The notes under the pieces: model-generated
Told to the model about the DNA's origin: nothing
What the model saw: the letters and a program-made list of their open reading frames with translations, nothing else
Database searches by the model: none
Shown here: positions 1 through 9,388 of the stretch, piece by piece
Position numbering within the stretch: position 1 is the first letter of the stretch
Layout of the letters: the number at the start of each line of letters is the position of its first letter
Assembly: GCF_015207425.1 (NCBI RefSeq)
Contig: NZ_JADEWZ010000023.1
Span: forward strand, 20,221-84,220
Source: Lusitaniella coriacea LEGE 07157
GTDB taxonomy: Bacteria > Cyanobacteriota > Cyanobacteriia > Cyanobacteriales > Spirulinaceae
Length of the DNA: 64,000 bases
Direction of reading: 5' to 3'
Made by a program: the position numbers and the translations under genes

Positions 1-12
1 GCGGTACAGACA

Positions 13-1011
13 ATGAGTCGTTTGGTGCCAAATCCAACGTTTCCCTTGGAAGAGTTGCTGATTGAAAAACATCCGGATTTTGTGGCGACGTATTGTACGA
101 CAGTACAATTATCGAGGAATTTTGTGGCAATTGTGCGCGATCGCGGAAAAGTCATTTCAATCCTCCCCCCGTGCAGCCAAAAGCTCTTTTGGCAAGGGGT
201 TGAAGTAGAAGAAATTGACATTAGCGGCAATGCAAAATTACCCTCTCATTTAGTGGCAGAATTAGTATCGGGACTGCCAGAAACTGTTGAATTGAGTTAC
301 CGATCTTTGCACATTTGTGAAATTCTCCCACAACATATTGGGTTGTTGTATATCAATCGAGAATTTTGTGATACGCTGCAACCGGGAATCCACGCTTGGT
401 GGATATTCGGACGTTCTTGGCAAACGGAAATCTTTGACCTGCGCCAGCAAACTTTAGAGGTTTCCGGACAGGATATCCTTTCTAAGGATAAAGTGCCACT
501 GCGCTTAAATTTAACAGCAGGTTTCCGCATTGTTAACCCCCTAGAAGCACAGAATCGCTTATCGGATATTAAAGGATATTTGTACAAAGAATTGCAGTTT
601 GCTCTGCGCTCTGCTGTTGGGGAAAAAACGCTCGATTCCTTATTAGAGGATAAAGGGGAAATCGATCGCGCGATCTCCGATTATATCCATCAAAAGACCG
701 CAGAGCATGGCATTGAAGTGGATTCTGTTGGAGTCAAAGACATCATCCTTCCCGGCGATATCAAAACGATTTTGAGCCAAGTGGTCGAAGCTGAAAAATC
801 CGCACAAGCCAACGTCATTCGCCGTCGAGAAGAAACGGCTGCCACGCGCAGTATGCTCAACACCGCAAAGGTTATGGAAAATAACCCCGTTGCCCTGCGT
901 TTGAAGGAATTAGAAGTCCTAGAACGGGTTGCAGAGAAAATTGATAAGATTCAAGTCAACGGTAGCTTGGATAGTATTTTGACGGACTTGATTCGGATCG
1001 ATCGCGAGTAA
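13..1011 (+). CDS. SPFH/Band 7 (slipin-type) membrane-associated protein
   Basis: This is a stomatin/slipin-type SPFH protein of at least 332 residues. The SPFH core runs from about residue 105 to 270 and includes the segment GIHAWWIFGR and the strand-rich stretch before KDKVPLRLNLTAGFRI. A charged helical tail follows (AQANVIRRREETAA), as in other prohibitin-like proteins that oligomerise on membranes. I see no clear transmembrane hairpin in the visible N-terminus. The first 105 residues are not typical of the core family and may be a lineage-specific extension. The frame is open to the left edge of the window, so the true start could lie upstream. The molecular role is unknown; the family scaffolds membrane microdomains. 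Confidence 0.8.
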   Translation: MSRLVPNPTFPLEELLIEKHPDFVATYCTTVQLSRNFVAIVRDRGKVISILPPCSQKLFWQGVEVEEIDISGNAKLPSHLVAELVSGLPETVELSYRSLHICEILPQHIGLLYINREFCDTLQPGIHAWWIFGRSWQTEIFDLRQQTLEVSGQDILSKDKVPLRLNLTAGFRIVNPLEAQNRLSDIKGYLYKELQFALRSAVGEKTLDSLLEDKGEIDRAISDYIHQKTAEHGIEVDSVGVKDIILPGDIKTILSQVVEAEKSAQANVIRRREETAATRSMLNTAKVMENNPVALRLKELEVLERVAEKIDKIQVNGSLDSILTDLIRIDRE

Positions 1012-1222
1012 GAGATGAGTGTAATGAATCTTAACCAATAACCATCGTTCAAACGCTGGTGCGAATATAGCGTTTCCATTTTGGATGTCAAACTCCCAAG
1101 AAAGGACAAATGGGTACTCTTTTGGGGATATTGGGGATATTAAGGAATAAACATTGGGTTTCACATTTCATATTGATAAGAGCGGAATCTCAAACGGGAG
1201 CATCCTCAAAGGAGAAACAAAA

Positions 1223-2083
1223 ATGGCAAGATCCCTAGAATTCTTTAAAGATGGTCGCATCTACGAACGCGAAGACGGTCAGTTGATGAAAGTGTCCGAC
1301 ACCCAAGGACAAGTCAAACGCCTTCTTGAAGTATTGGAATTCACCTCCGCCGATACCTTCACCGTGATGCCCGATGACGCTGGGACTCGCGAGGTTCCCG
1401 TCCGACAATCCCCAGCGAAGCAAATTAGCGCGGAAGGACTCGAACTCATTAAAACCTTTGAGGGATTGTATCTCGAATCCTATCAAGATGCAGTGGGCGT
1501 GTGGACGATTGGTTGGGGGAATACTGAAGGCATTGGTCCGGGAATGACAATTACTGTCGCCCAAGCGGAACAAATGCTGCGCAAGGAACTCAGCCAGTTT
1601 GAAACGGCAGTAACCGAATACGTCAAAGTAGAGATTAATGAAAATCAATATGCAGCGTTAGTGGCGTTCAGTTATAACGTAGGCGCGCGCGCCCTTTACG
1701 ATTCAACGCTACTCAAGGTTTTGAATCAAGGACAAATACAAGAAGCCGCCGACCAATTTTTACGCTGGGATAAAGCAGGGGGTCAGGCGTTACTCGGACT
1801 CTCGCGGCGACGCAGGTCAGAACGTTCCTTGTTTTTGAGCGAACCCTGGAAATGGGCATTGACCTGGGAACCTTCCCGCGTCCTGAAGCTTTCACAACCT
1901 CTTCTCCACGGCGATGATGTACGCCGCCTGCAACAAGCATTAGCCGACGCTGGGTTTGACGTTCAGGCAGATGGATATTTTGGGGAAGGAACCGATAAAG
2001 CCGTCAAAGCATTTCAAGAACAGAAGGGTTTGGGGGTTGATGGGATTGTGGGAACGCAAACTCTGAAACAATTGGGTTTATGA
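1223..2083 (+). CDS. GH24 (T4-type) lysozyme with C-terminal peptidoglycan-binding domain
   Basis: This protein of 286 residues is predicted to hydrolyse the glycan strands of peptidoglycan. The GH24 domain covers about residues 68-210 and shows the catalytic triad with T4 lysozyme spacing: E80, D89 and T95 (TFEG, SYQD, VWTIGWGNT). A PG_binding_1 domain occupies about residues 225-286 (DDVRRLQQALADAGF, DGIVGTQTLKQLGL). I chose the ATG at 1223 because AAGGAGA sits eight bases upstream; an in-frame TTG at 1154 would add 23 residues. No signal peptide is visible. The first 65 residues form an acidic domain I do not recognise. Endolysin architecture could mean phage ancestry, but no other phage gene is nearby. 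Confidence 0.88.
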   Translation: MARSLEFFKDGRIYEREDGQLMKVSDTQGQVKRLLEVLEFTSADTFTVMPDDAGTREVPVRQSPAKQISAEGLELIKTFEGLYLESYQDAVGVWTIGWGNTEGIGPGMTITVAQAEQMLRKELSQFETAVTEYVKVEINENQYAALVAFSYNVGARALYDSTLLKVLNQGQIQEAADQFLRWDKAGGQALLGLSRRRRSERSLFLSEPWKWALTWEPSRVLKLSQPLLHGDDVRRLQQALADAGFDVQADGYFGEGTDKAVKAFQEQKGLGVDGIVGTQTLKQLGL

Positions 2084-2235
2084 GCCGATCGCGTTAAGCT
2101 TTGGATTGGGAGGATGTCAATTAAAATTCATGAGAAATTAGCGAATCCTGCTGCGATAAAGCTGTAGTAAATGTGGGAAAAACCCGTTTCGAGGAAAGGG
2201 CGGGGAAGCCTGAAAATATTACCTATTTCATCCAA

Positions 2236-2934
2236 ATGACTAGCGAAATTGCCTACACTATCGAACACGCTCCTGCTTATGCGTCCTTAATTCTGAGGGT
2301 TAACGCCAATCAAGCAGTTTTGGTCGAATCTTCAGCAATGGCAGCGATGGATTCCTGTTTGCAAATGAAGTCGAAAGTTCGAGGGGGTTTGCTCAAAGGA
2401 ATTGGTCGAATGTTGGGGGGAGAATCGCTCTTTATGAGTGAGTTTACCGCTGAAGGGAGATCGGGAGAACTTTACATTTCTCCGGGCATTCCTGGGGACA
2501 TTCAGCATTACCGAATTACGCCCAGTCGCGCTTTAATGGTTCAATCTGGGGGCTTTGTGGCTTGCAGTTCCACGATAGAAATCGATTCAAAGTTTCAAGG
2601 GTTTAAGGGCTTTTTTAGCGGCGAATCTTTATTTTTGCTGCGGGTTACAGGAGAAGGAGATTTGTGGTTTAGCTCTTACGGAGCGATTATCGAGATTCCC
2701 GTTGCAGGAGAATATATTGTCGATACGGCGTATATAGTCGCTTTTGAAGAGACGTTGGACTATAACGTGGAAATGATTGGCGGACTGTCTTTTCGGTCGC
2801 TCAAAACCGGGATTTTTGGGGGAGAGGGTTTAGTTTGTCGTTTTCGGGGAGAGGGACGCTTGTGGGTGCAATCTCGCAGTCTCTATTCCTTACTGAATTT
2901 CTTAAATCCATTCCGTCCCGTTAAGAGCAATTAA
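2236..2934 (+). CDS. AIM24/TIGR00266 family protein
   Basis: This 232-residue protein belongs to the AIM24 (TIGR00266) beta-sandwich family. Repeated motifs support this: GGLLKGIGRMLGGESLFMSEF, GFFSGESLFLLRVTGEGDLW and GIFGGEGLVCRFRGEGRLWVQSR, each a glycine-rich turn before hydrophobic strands. The biochemical role of bacterial members is unknown; the mitochondrial relative affects inner-membrane organisation. I chose the ATG at 2236 (MTSEIAY) because it matches the usual family N-terminus. An in-frame GTG at 2173 would add 21 non-conserved residues. The gene converges on ftrV, with a hairpin between them. Confidence 0.82.
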   Translation: MTSEIAYTIEHAPAYASLILRVNANQAVLVESSAMAAMDSCLQMKSKVRGGLLKGIGRMLGGESLFMSEFTAEGRSGELYISPGIPGDIQHYRITPSRALMVQSGGFVACSSTIEIDSKFQGFKGFFSGESLFLLRVTGEGDLWFSSYGAIIEIPVAGEYIVDTAYIVAFEETLDYNVEMIGGLSFRSLKTGIFGGEGLVCRFRGEGRLWVQSRSLYSLLNFLNPFRPVKSN

Positions 2935-2950
2935 AAATTGACAAATCATT

Positions 2951-2984
2951 AGGGTACACTTCAATCTCGATGAAGATGCACCCT
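2951..2984. terminator. imperfect hairpin between convergent genes
   Basis: The arm AGGGTACACTTCA pairs with TGAAGATGCACCCT apart from one mismatch and one bulge, giving a stem of about 12 pairs with a short loop. It lies 17 bases after the AIM24-like gene and 19 bases before the end of ftrV on the other strand, so it could terminate both. There is no long T tract. Confidence 0.5.
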
Positions 2985-3002
2985 AGATTTATCGAACTTG
3001 AG

Positions 3003-3224
3003 CTAAATCACTTCGACCTCATCCTCCCGAAAGTGAGCTTTAAACCTTTTTTCAAACTTGACAAGAACGGGAAGATTCGCACTAACGGGTCTTCCTTGCC
3101 ATTCCGTAACCACTTCTATCACCTCTCCTTCTAGCCCTTTAATGTCAAAGGGCTCTTTTTTGTGTTCGGGATGATGGTAGACAACAACAGATTGAATAAC
3201 TCGGACGCGATCGCCAACTTTCAT
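3003..3224 (-). CDS. ftrV: ferredoxin-thioredoxin reductase, variable (alpha) chain
   Basis: FtrV is the small barrel-like subunit that docks on the catalytic FtrC chain. The heterodimer passes electrons from photoreduced ferredoxin to thioredoxin, giving light control of carbon metabolism. The 73-residue protein carries the family signatures KVGDRVRV, VVVYHHPEH, LEGEV, TEWQGRPVSAN, LVKF and the ending KAHFREDEVEV. I chose the internal ATG at 3224 because it gives the normal family length; the frame is open for another 20 codons upstream, with a lysine-rich, non-conserved extension. Catalytic FtrC is not in this window, as is usual, since the two are generally unlinked. Confidence 0.93.
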   Translation of the reverse strand: MKVGDRVRVIQSVVVYHHPEHKKEPFDIKGLEGEVIEVVTEWQGRPVSANLPVLVKFEKRFKAHFREDEVEVI

Positions 3225-3345
3225 AAACTTCGTTTTCTTTTGTTTGGGTTGACCTAAAACTCTGCCAACAGCATTTTTGGGCAATTTTATCAGTTTACCG
3301 CGATCGCGTCCGTAGGGCGAGGGGAGTCTTCAGTTTGCATCGCGA

Positions 3346-5928
3346 TTACATCGCCACGAAATTCACCAATTTCCCAGGGACAACAATAACCTTCTTAATC
3401 TCTTTGCCCTCAAGATACTTCTGAACTCCCTCCGATTCGCGGGCGTATTGTTCCAACTCCGCCTTACTCGCACTCGCCGGAACTTGAATCACATCCCGCT
3501 TTTTACCCATTACTTGAATCACGAGAGTAATTTCGTCCACAACCAACGCTTCGGGGTCGCATTTAACCCAGGATGCGCTGTGAACGGAGGTTTTATACCC
3601 CAACTCGTGCCACAATTCATCGGCGATGTGGGGAGCAAAGGGAGCCATTAAAATCGTTAAGGTTTCAATTCCTTCCCGATAAACAGGAGACTCTTTGCGA
3701 GGAAAATCTGAGAGGGCATTACTAAGCTTCATTAACTCAGAGATCGCCGTATTAAACTGATAATCCCCTTCCATATCTTCTGAAACTTCCTTAATCGCCG
3801 TATGGATTGCCCTGCGTAAGTTTTTCTCTTCTTTAGTAAGAGATACTTTATCCTTCAACTTTTTCTTGGATTTTTTATTGGGATCCATCCCCACAAAATC
3901 CGCAACCAAACGCCACACGCGGTTCAAAAAGCGGAATTGCCCTTCCACATCCGCATCGTCCCACTCCAAATCCTTCTCTGGCGGTGCTTTGAACAAAATG
4001 AACATTCGCGCCGTATCCACACCATAATTGGAAATCACATCTTCTGGCGCAACGCCATTGCCTTTGGATTTAGACATGGTGGCGTAGCACAATTCTAAAG
4101 GTTCGTTGGTTTGGGGGTCGCGAGGGTCGTTGGGGTTAACGGATGCTGAAGGAATCCATTTATCTTTCCCCCCTTTATTGGGATTGAAGTAGGTTTTTCC
4201 CTGCACCATCCCTTGAGTTAACAAGCGTTGGAAGGGTTCGTCAAAATCGAGCAATCCCCTGTCTCGCAAGCCTTTGGTGACGAAGCGGGAGTATAACAAG
4301 TGTAAGATTGCGTGTTCGATTCCGCCCACGTACTGATCTACGGGCATCCAATCGTTGACTTTATCTTTTTCGCAAATTTCTTGCTCGTTTTGGGCATCGG
4401 GATAGCGCAAGAAATACCAAGATGAATCGATGAACGTGTCCATCGTGTCAGTTTCCCGTTTAGCTGGTTCGCCGCAACTAGGACAGGGAACGTTTACCCA
4501 ATCGTCCATCTGCGCGAGGGGAGAGGGACCCCGCCCGGAAAATTCGACGTTTTCGGGTAAGGGAACGGGTAAGTCTGCGTTGGGAACGGGAACGATGCCG
4601 CAACTGGGACAGTGGATGACGGGAATGGGCGCACCCCAGTATCGCTGGCGGGAAATCAACCAATCTCGGAGGCGGTATTGGATTCTCGCTTTGCCGTAAC
4701 CTTTTTTTTCGGCATAGGCGATGATTTTTTCTTTCCCTTCCGAGGAGGGAAGACCGTCAAATTGACCGGAATTGACCATGATTCCGGGTTCGACGTATGC
4801 GGCATCTAAGGGGTCATTCGCATCGCCTCCTTCGGGAATAATGACGGTTTTGATGGGAAGGTTGTTTTCCCCGGCAAATTGAAAATCCCGCTTATCGTGG
4901 GCGGGAACGCCCATCACTGCCCCTGTACCGTATTCATAAAGAACGTAATCCGCAATCCAGATGGGAATTTCTTCCCCGGTGAAGGGATTAATCGCTTTGC
5001 CTCCGGTGGGAATGCCCCGCTTGGGTTTGCCTTCGGCGGTGCGTTCGAGTTCGCTTTCTTCGGCAATTTCTTTGATAAAGGCATTAACTGCCTGTTTTTG
5101 GCTTTTTGAGGTAACTTTTGGAGTTAAAGGGTGTTCTGGGGCGAGAACGACATAGCTCACGCCATAAACGGTGTCGGGACGGGTGGTGAATACGCCGATT
5201 TTTTCGTCCATTCCCACAACGGGAAATTCTAAGGTTGCGCCGACTGATTTACCGATCCAATTGGCTTGCATGGTTTTGACGCGATCGGGCCAACCATCCA
5301 ATTTATCGAGATCGTTGAGGAGTTGTTCGGCGTAGTCGGTGATTTTGAAGAACCACTGGCGCAAAAGTTTGCGTTCGACGATCGCGCCGGAACGCCAGGA
5401 ACGCCCTTCACTGTCCACCTGTTCGTTGGCGAGAACGGTTTGATCGATGGGGTCCCAATTTACCGCAGCTTCTTTTTGATACGCCAATCCCGCTTCAAGG
5501 AATTGCAAGAAAATCCACTGCGTCCATTTGTAGTAATCCGGCGCGCAGGTGGCAACTTCCCTCTCCCAATCGAGGGAGAATCCCAATTGTTGCAATTGCC
5601 CTTTCATGTGGGCGATGTTTTGATTCGTCCACTGGGCGGGGGGAACGCCGCGATCGATCGCGGCATTTTCTGCTGGTAACCCAAAAGCATCCCAACCCAT
5701 TGGGTGCAGTACCCGATATCCTTGCATCCGCTTGAGGCGCGCGATCGCGTCCGTAATCGTATAGTTGCGAACGTGACCCATGTGTAGGTTCCCAGACGGG
5801 TAGGGAAACATGGATAAGGCATAAAATTTGGGCTTGGTTTTGTCTTCAGGGGTTTTATCTAAACCCCGTTCGTCCCATTCTTTCTGCCACTTCTTTTCGA
5901 TCGCGGCTGCATTGTATCGGGATTCCAC
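3346..5928 (-). CDS. leuS: leucyl-tRNA synthetase
   Basis: This class Ia synthetase charges tRNA-Leu with leucine. At 860 residues it is the normal bacterial length. The HIGH box is HMGH at residues 49-52 and the KMSKS loop is MSKSKGN starting at residue 618. The CP1 editing domain (around 220-420) includes [10 protein letters not shown] and the [12 protein letters not shown] motif needed for post-transfer editing. The zinc-type segment CPSCG appears twice around 440-490, and the leucine-specific region [13 protein letters not shown] is present. It lies downstream of trmD on the same strand but is separated by about 240 bases that hold a promoter-like element, so it is probably transcribed alone. 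Confidence 0.98.
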   Translation of the reverse strand: MESRYNAAAIEKKWQKEWDERGLDKTPEDKTKPKFYALSMFPYPSGNLHMGHVRNYTITDAIARLKRMQGYRVLHPMGWDAFGLPAENAAIDRGVPPAQWTNQNIAHMKGQLQQLGFSLDWEREVATCAPDYYKWTQWIFLQFLEAGLAYQKEAAVNWDPIDQTVLANEQVDSEGRSWRSGAIVERKLLRQWFFKITDYAEQLLNDLDKLDGWPDRVKTMQANWIGKSVGATLEFPVVGMDEKIGVFTTRPDTVYGVSYVVLAPEHPLTPKVTSKSQKQAVNAFIKEIAEESELERTAEGKPKRGIPTGGKAINPFTGEEIPIWIADYVLYEYGTGAVMGVPAHDKRDFQFAGENNLPIKTVIIPEGGDANDPLDAAYVEPGIMVNSGQFDGLPSSEGKEKIIAYAEKKGYGKARIQYRLRDWLISRQRYWGAPIPVIHCPSCGIVPVPNADLPVPLPENVEFSGRGPSPLAQMDDWVNVPCPSCGEPAKRETDTMDTFIDSSWYFLRYPDAQNEQEICEKDKVNDWMPVDQYVGGIEHAILHLLYSRFVTKGLRDRGLLDFDEPFQRLLTQGMVQGKTYFNPNKGGKDKWIPSASVNPNDPRDPQTNEPLELCYATMSKSKGNGVAPEDVISNYGVDTARMFILFKAPPEKDLEWDDADVEGQFRFLNRVWRLVADFVGMDPNKKSKKKLKDKVSLTKEEKNLRRAIHTAIKEVSEDMEGDYQFNTAISELMKLSNALSDFPRKESPVYREGIETLTILMAPFAPHIADELWHELGYKTSVHSASWVKCDPEALVVDEITLVIQVMGKKRDVIQVPASASKAELEQYARESEGVQKYLEGKEIKKVIVVPGKLVNFVAM

Positions 5929-6051
5929 AACTGTCTCTCCTTCTTATTGACGGGTAACGGGGAAGGGGTAAAGGGGAAGGGAAAACCGTTGACCCTCAAC
6001 AACGCTCCCTCATTGCTGGCTCAACCGAATGGTTTAGTGCTTGCTTATTTT

Positions 6052-6088
6052 ATTATATAATATTGCGTACTACACTCGTGTTTCACAA
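6052..6088 (-). promoter_or_regulatory. possible leuS promoter
   Basis: Read on the minus strand, an AT-rich stretch offers TATTAT (6057-6062) and an overlapping TATAAT (6052-6057). A TTGTGA box lies upstream (6083-6088). The spacing to TATTAT is 20 bases, longer than the ideal 17, so the match is weak. It lies about 125 bases upstream of the leuS start. Confidence 0.25.
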
Positions 6089-6120
6089 GATCCGCGATCG
6101 ACAATTTCCCACAAACACTC

Positions 6121-6166
6121 TCCCCCAGCTTCCCCAGCTCCTCAACTGTTGACTGATGACTGTTGA
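6121..6166. repeat. dispersed intergenic repeat: CCCCAGCTTCCCCAGCTC tract plus TGTTGACTGAT units
   Basis: A pyrimidine-rich tract at 6121-6140 is followed by short iterations of GTTGACTG(A)T. Near-identical tracts occur at 63918-63942 and, inverted, at 19038-19060. The TGTTGACTGATAACTGA part recurs at about 38009-38030. All copies are intergenic. Confidence 0.6.
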
Positions 6167-6169
6167 CTG

Positions 6170-6862
6170 TTAACTGAAATCCCCCCGCTTCTCCCACAAA
6201 TCCGGACGGCGTTCTTTGGTGCGTTGAATTTGTGCTTCCATCCGCCATCGCGCGATCGCGCCATGATTGCCTGAACGCAAAATCTCTGGAACCTCCCAGT
6301 CCCGAAAAACCGCAGGTCGCGTATATTGAGGATAATCGAGCAAACCCGACTCAAAACTCTCCGCCTTCAAAGACTCTTCCTTCCCCACCGTTCCCGGTAG
6401 CAGGCGCACGACTCCGTTAATCAACGCCAACGCCGGAATTTCGCCACAAGTGAGAACAAAATCCCCCAAAGAAATCTCCCGCGTCACCAAATGTTCCCGC
6501 ACGCGATCGTCCACCCCCTCATAATGCCCGCAAATTACAATGAGTTGGTCGTAATTGTGAGCTAACCCTTGCAATAACGGCTGTTTGAGAGGTTCGCCTT
6601 GGGGCGACATCAAAATAATTTCTCGCCTCGGTAGTGTGGGTAACGACTCAACCGCCGCAAACAAAGGTTCCGGTTTGAGCAACATTCCCACGCCGCCGCC
6701 GTAGGGTTCATCATCAACGCGCCGATGCTTATCGGTGGCAAAATCGCGCGGATTGCAACAATGAACCTCTGCAATTTTCTTTGCAAGGGCTTTACCCAAC
6801 AAACCCGACGAGAAGGGCGAGGTAAAAAAATCGGGAAAGAGGGTAATTAAATCAAAGCGCAT
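6170..6862 (-). CDS. trmD: tRNA (guanine-37-N1)-methyltransferase
   Basis: TrmD transfers a methyl group from S-adenosylmethionine to G37 of tRNAs with a G at position 36, preventing +1 frameshifts. The 230-residue protein has the SPOUT trefoil-knot motifs GHYEGVDDRV, SLGDFVLTCGE and LLPGTVG, followed by the tRNA-binding C-terminal part (LDYPQYTRP, VPEILRSGNH, RTKERRPDL). The N-terminus (MRFDLITLFPDFF) is typical, which fixes the start. It is not next to rimM or rpsP here, unlike the arrangement in enterobacteria. Confidence 0.97.
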   Translation of the reverse strand: MRFDLITLFPDFFTSPFSSGLLGKALAKKIAEVHCCNPRDFATDKHRRVDDEPYGGGVGMLLKPEPLFAAVESLPTLPRREIILMSPQGEPLKQPLLQGLAHNYDQLIVICGHYEGVDDRVREHLVTREISLGDFVLTCGEIPALALINGVVRLLPGTVGKEESLKAESFESGLLDYPQYTRPAVFRDWEVPEILRSGNHGAIARWRMEAQIQRTKERRPDLWEKRGDFS

Positions 6863-6902
6863 GATCGATCGTTAAAATTTTACCTTTCCCCACTCATAGG
6901 AT

Positions 6903-7090
6903 AGGCTGTTGTGCATTTAAATTGTGACTTAGGGTAACACGGTGAGAGATTGACGGCTTTGATGCAGAGCGCTCGATACCCAATTTGAATGTGTATTAGC
7001 TTATTTAGTTGAATAGCCATAGCTAAGACTGACGCGGAGACAGGTCGAAGTTTTTGTGATGGGCAATGAGAAAGATTTGATATCAAACAA
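6903..7090. repeat. degenerate dispersed intergenic repeat, copy R1 (in gene-free stretch 6863-7338)
   Basis: The 476 bases between trmD and cpcS hold no convincing gene. They contain an element with TGCATTTAAATTGTGACTT, AACACGGTGAGAG, AGAGCGCTCGATACCCAA, ACTGACGCGGAGA and GATTTGATATCA in order. The same words recur at 57476-57790 and, inverted, at 11051-11120. The end block (7058-7084) is also matched in inverted form at 63749-63776. Degenerate copies scattered in spacers suggest an old non-autonomous mobile element or a structured RNA repeat. The cpcS promoter should lie between 7090 and 7338. Confidence 0.55.
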
Positions 7091-7338
7091 CTCAGAGAGA
7101 TAAAGACGTTAACACTCTCCCCTTAAGTCGAAGCGATAACAAGAGATTTTTGTTTTATCGGGTTTGTCTGGCAATTTCGCCAATCCTACCCATTTTGAAA
7201 CATTTAGGTGCGTTGGCGTGACAATTTCAGCCAAAAATTTATTTCACCGCTAACCCTTTAGATATAACGGTAGTCTCCTTTTTGCATTGTAAGATAGACA
7301 AGCAGGTTTTTGAAAACATTATTACAAAAAACGAGATT

Positions 7339-7938
7339 ATGGACGCAATGAAATTTTTCCAACACAGTGCTGGGAAATGGCGTTCGCAACGCACAACCCA
7401 TCATCTCCCCTTCAGGCGTGCAGAGACGGGGGGGTCTGAAATTTTGGTGGAATCCTTGGGCGCTGACGATCCTAAAATTATTGAAATTTGTCAAATGCAC
7501 GATGTCGATCCCAATTTAGCGGTGGGCGGTGCTTTCGTCAGTTGGGATGGCGCAATGGCGTGGGATAAGGAAGGGGAAGATCATAAAGGGACGACGGTTT
7601 TTTCATTGATTCCCGACTCCGATAACCCCAGAAAAGGCAAGCTGTTGCGGGAAAGAGGTTATGCCGAAATCGTCCCGATTGCAGGTCATTATGAAATGGA
7701 TGAGGAAGATGGTCTGAATTTGATTACAGACTATGAAACCATGAGCATTGTCGAGCGCTTTTGGTTTGTTACCCCCAACCTTCGCTTGCGCAGTAGTACA
7801 GTTAAGCGTTTCGGCGGCTTCAACACGGCAACCTTTTGCATTGAGTCTCGCATTGATGAAACATCTTCCGACGAGAACTCTACTGCGACAGCAGATTCCC
7901 TAAAAGAGCAACCTACTTTTGCAATTAGTGGTTGGTAA
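7339..7938 (+). CDS. cpcS: phycobiliprotein lyase, CpcS/CpeS family
   Basis: CpcS-type lyases are ten-stranded beta barrels that bind phycocyanobilin and attach it to the conserved Cys (beta-84 type site) of phycobiliproteins, so this protein acts in phycobilisome assembly. The 199-residue sequence has the family signatures FFQHSAGKWRSQRTTHHL, GKLLRERGYAE, DYETMSIVERFWF, TPNLRLRSSTVKRFGGF and the terminal FCIESR. The C-terminal 30 residues are variable. I chose the ATG at 7339; ATG at 7348 is nearly equivalent, and an upstream in-frame ATG at 7282 would add 19 unrelated residues. It converges on the E2 gene with a hairpin between them. Confidence 0.93.
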   Translation: MDAMKFFQHSAGKWRSQRTTHHLPFRRAETGGSEILVESLGADDPKIIEICQMHDVDPNLAVGGAFVSWDGAMAWDKEGEDHKGTTVFSLIPDSDNPRKGKLLRERGYAEIVPIAGHYEMDEEDGLNLITDYETMSIVERFWFVTPNLRLRSSTVKRFGGFNTATFCIESRIDETSSDENSTATADSLKEQPTFAISGW

Positions 7939-7986
7939 ATCCTTCGTTTTTTTGTTCAAAATTCAATTGAAAGAACCTTCTCTATC

Positions 7987-8006
7987 CTCCCCTTTTTCAA
8001 GGGGAG
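7987..8006. terminator. perfect hairpin between convergent cpcS and the E2 gene
   Basis: CTCCCCTT pairs exactly with AAGGGGAG around a TTTC loop, and outer CTCT/AGAG bases add pairs. It lies between two converging genes and probably ends transcription from one or both sides. Confidence 0.55.
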
Positions 8007-8026
8007 AAGACGGAGAGGGATCGAAA

Positions 8027-9304
8027 TTACAGCGTTAGGGAATGTGCGTCCGTTTCAATTAACTTCGCTAAATCTTGCAAGAATGCAGCCGCATCCGCGC
8101 CGTAAACCAGGCGATGATCGCAGGTAATATTCACTTGCATCTGACGCTGTACCCGCATTACTCCATCCGCAGTCGCAACCACTTGGGGACGAGATGCACC
8201 GATAGCAAGGATCGCACTTTGGGGAACGGGGAGAATCGCATCAAAACGATCGACTCCAAACATCCCTAAATTGGAAAGGGTAAATGTCCCGCTATTGTAC
8301 TCTTCCGGTTGCAATTGTTTGGCTCTGGCGCGATTGACCAAATCTTTCCAAGTGCGCGAGAGAGAATAGATATCAATTTGGTCGGCATTTTGCAACACTG
8401 GGGTAATGAGTCCCCCTCCCGGCATGGCAACGGCAACGGAGACATTAATATTGCTGTTGTATTGAATCCCCTGTTCGGTATAGGTTGCGTTGACGATAGG
8501 ATGTTTTTGTAGCGCGATCGCGACCGCTTTTGCCAACAACGCAGTCATGGTCACGCCCTTGGGCTTAATCTTTTTATAAAGCTTGTCTAGTTCGTCTGTA
8601 GCAATGGTGTAACCCACATGGAAGGTGGGGACTTCCAAACTCGCAACCATCCCCCGCACAACGGCTTTTTGCAACGTATTCAAAGGAACCGTTTGCCCCG
8701 ACGCGACAACCTGTTGCGGTACGGCTTTGGGTGCAGGAGGCGGAGAAATTTGAGTGGGGGCAACTTGAGTGGCTAATGCCGTCGTTGGAGTTGATGGCTT
8801 CCCTGCGACTGCTTCCACATCCTCTGCAACGATGCGCCCGTAGGGTCCGCTACCTTGAAGGGTTGCCAAGTCAACCTTGAGTTCTTTCGCTCGTTTGCGC
8901 GCGCGAGGAGAGGCGATAATTCGTCCATTTTGATTGCTGGAGGCAGCAGGCGTTGCTGCGGGTTCCGGGCTAGGCGTTGCAGTCGGTTGAGGGGCTGCTT
9001 CTTTTTGTTCTGGGGCGCTGCTAACGCTTGAGGATGCTTGTTGTTGGGCGGTTTCAATTTCTGCTTCGGTTTCAGCGAGTAAGGCAATTGCCGAACCGAC
9101 GGGCGCTTCTTGTCCTTCTTCAACAATAATCGCGGCGAGATAACCTTCGTAGAAAGATTCCACATCCATATCGGCTTTGTCAGACTCAACCACGACCACC
9201 GTTTCACCTTTTCCCACTTTATCTCCTGGGGCTTTAGCCCACGAGACGATTTTACCTTCGGTCATTGTAGAGCTGAGCGCGGGCATGAAAATATCGTGAA
9301 TCAT
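8027..9304 (-). CDS. pdhC: dihydrolipoamide acetyltransferase, pyruvate dehydrogenase E2
   Basis: E2 carries the acetyl group from the E1 component to coenzyme A on a swinging lipoyl arm and forms the core of the pyruvate dehydrogenase complex. Visible domains are one lipoyl domain (residues 1-76; lipoylated K43 in ESDKADM), an Ala/Pro/Gln-rich linker, a peripheral-subunit-binding domain (about 129-166; ASPRARKRAKEL, GSGPYGRIVAEDV) and the catalytic domain (about 200-425) with the CoA-transferase motif DHRLVYGADAA near the end. Length (425) is normal for cyanobacteria. Other subunits are not adjacent, as is common in this phylum. Confidence 0.95.
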   Translation of the reverse strand: MIHDIFMPALSSTMTEGKIVSWAKAPGDKVGKGETVVVVESDKADMDVESFYEGYLAAIIVEEGQEAPVGSAIALLAETEAEIETAQQQASSSVSSAPEQKEAAPQPTATPSPEPAATPAASSNQNGRIIASPRARKRAKELKVDLATLQGSGPYGRIVAEDVEAVAGKPSTPTTALATQVAPTQISPPPAPKAVPQQVVASGQTVPLNTLQKAVVRGMVASLEVPTFHVGYTIATDELDKLYKKIKPKGVTMTALLAKAVAIALQKHPIVNATYTEQGIQYNSNINVSVAVAMPGGGLITPVLQNADQIDIYSLSRTWKDLVNRARAKQLQPEEYNSGTFTLSNLGMFGVDRFDAILPVPQSAILAIGASRPQVVATADGVMRVQRQMQVNITCDHRLVYGADAAAFLQDLAKLIETDAHSLTL

Positions 9305-9388
9305 GGTGCAGTCTTTTGAATTGAGAAGCGAAAGGATAAAATTTCAAAACTATAGCATTTTACCGTGGCGAGACGGTCTTGGGGTGCT

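Noticed and set aside
1154..1222. N-terminal extension of the lysozyme from a TTG
   Set aside because: The ATG at 1223 has a far better ribosome-binding site; the extension shows no signal peptide.
1223..2083. Prophage remnant around the lysozyme
   Set aside because: No integrase, terminase, portal, tail or holin gene lies within the window, and the neighbours are ordinary cyanobacterial genes.
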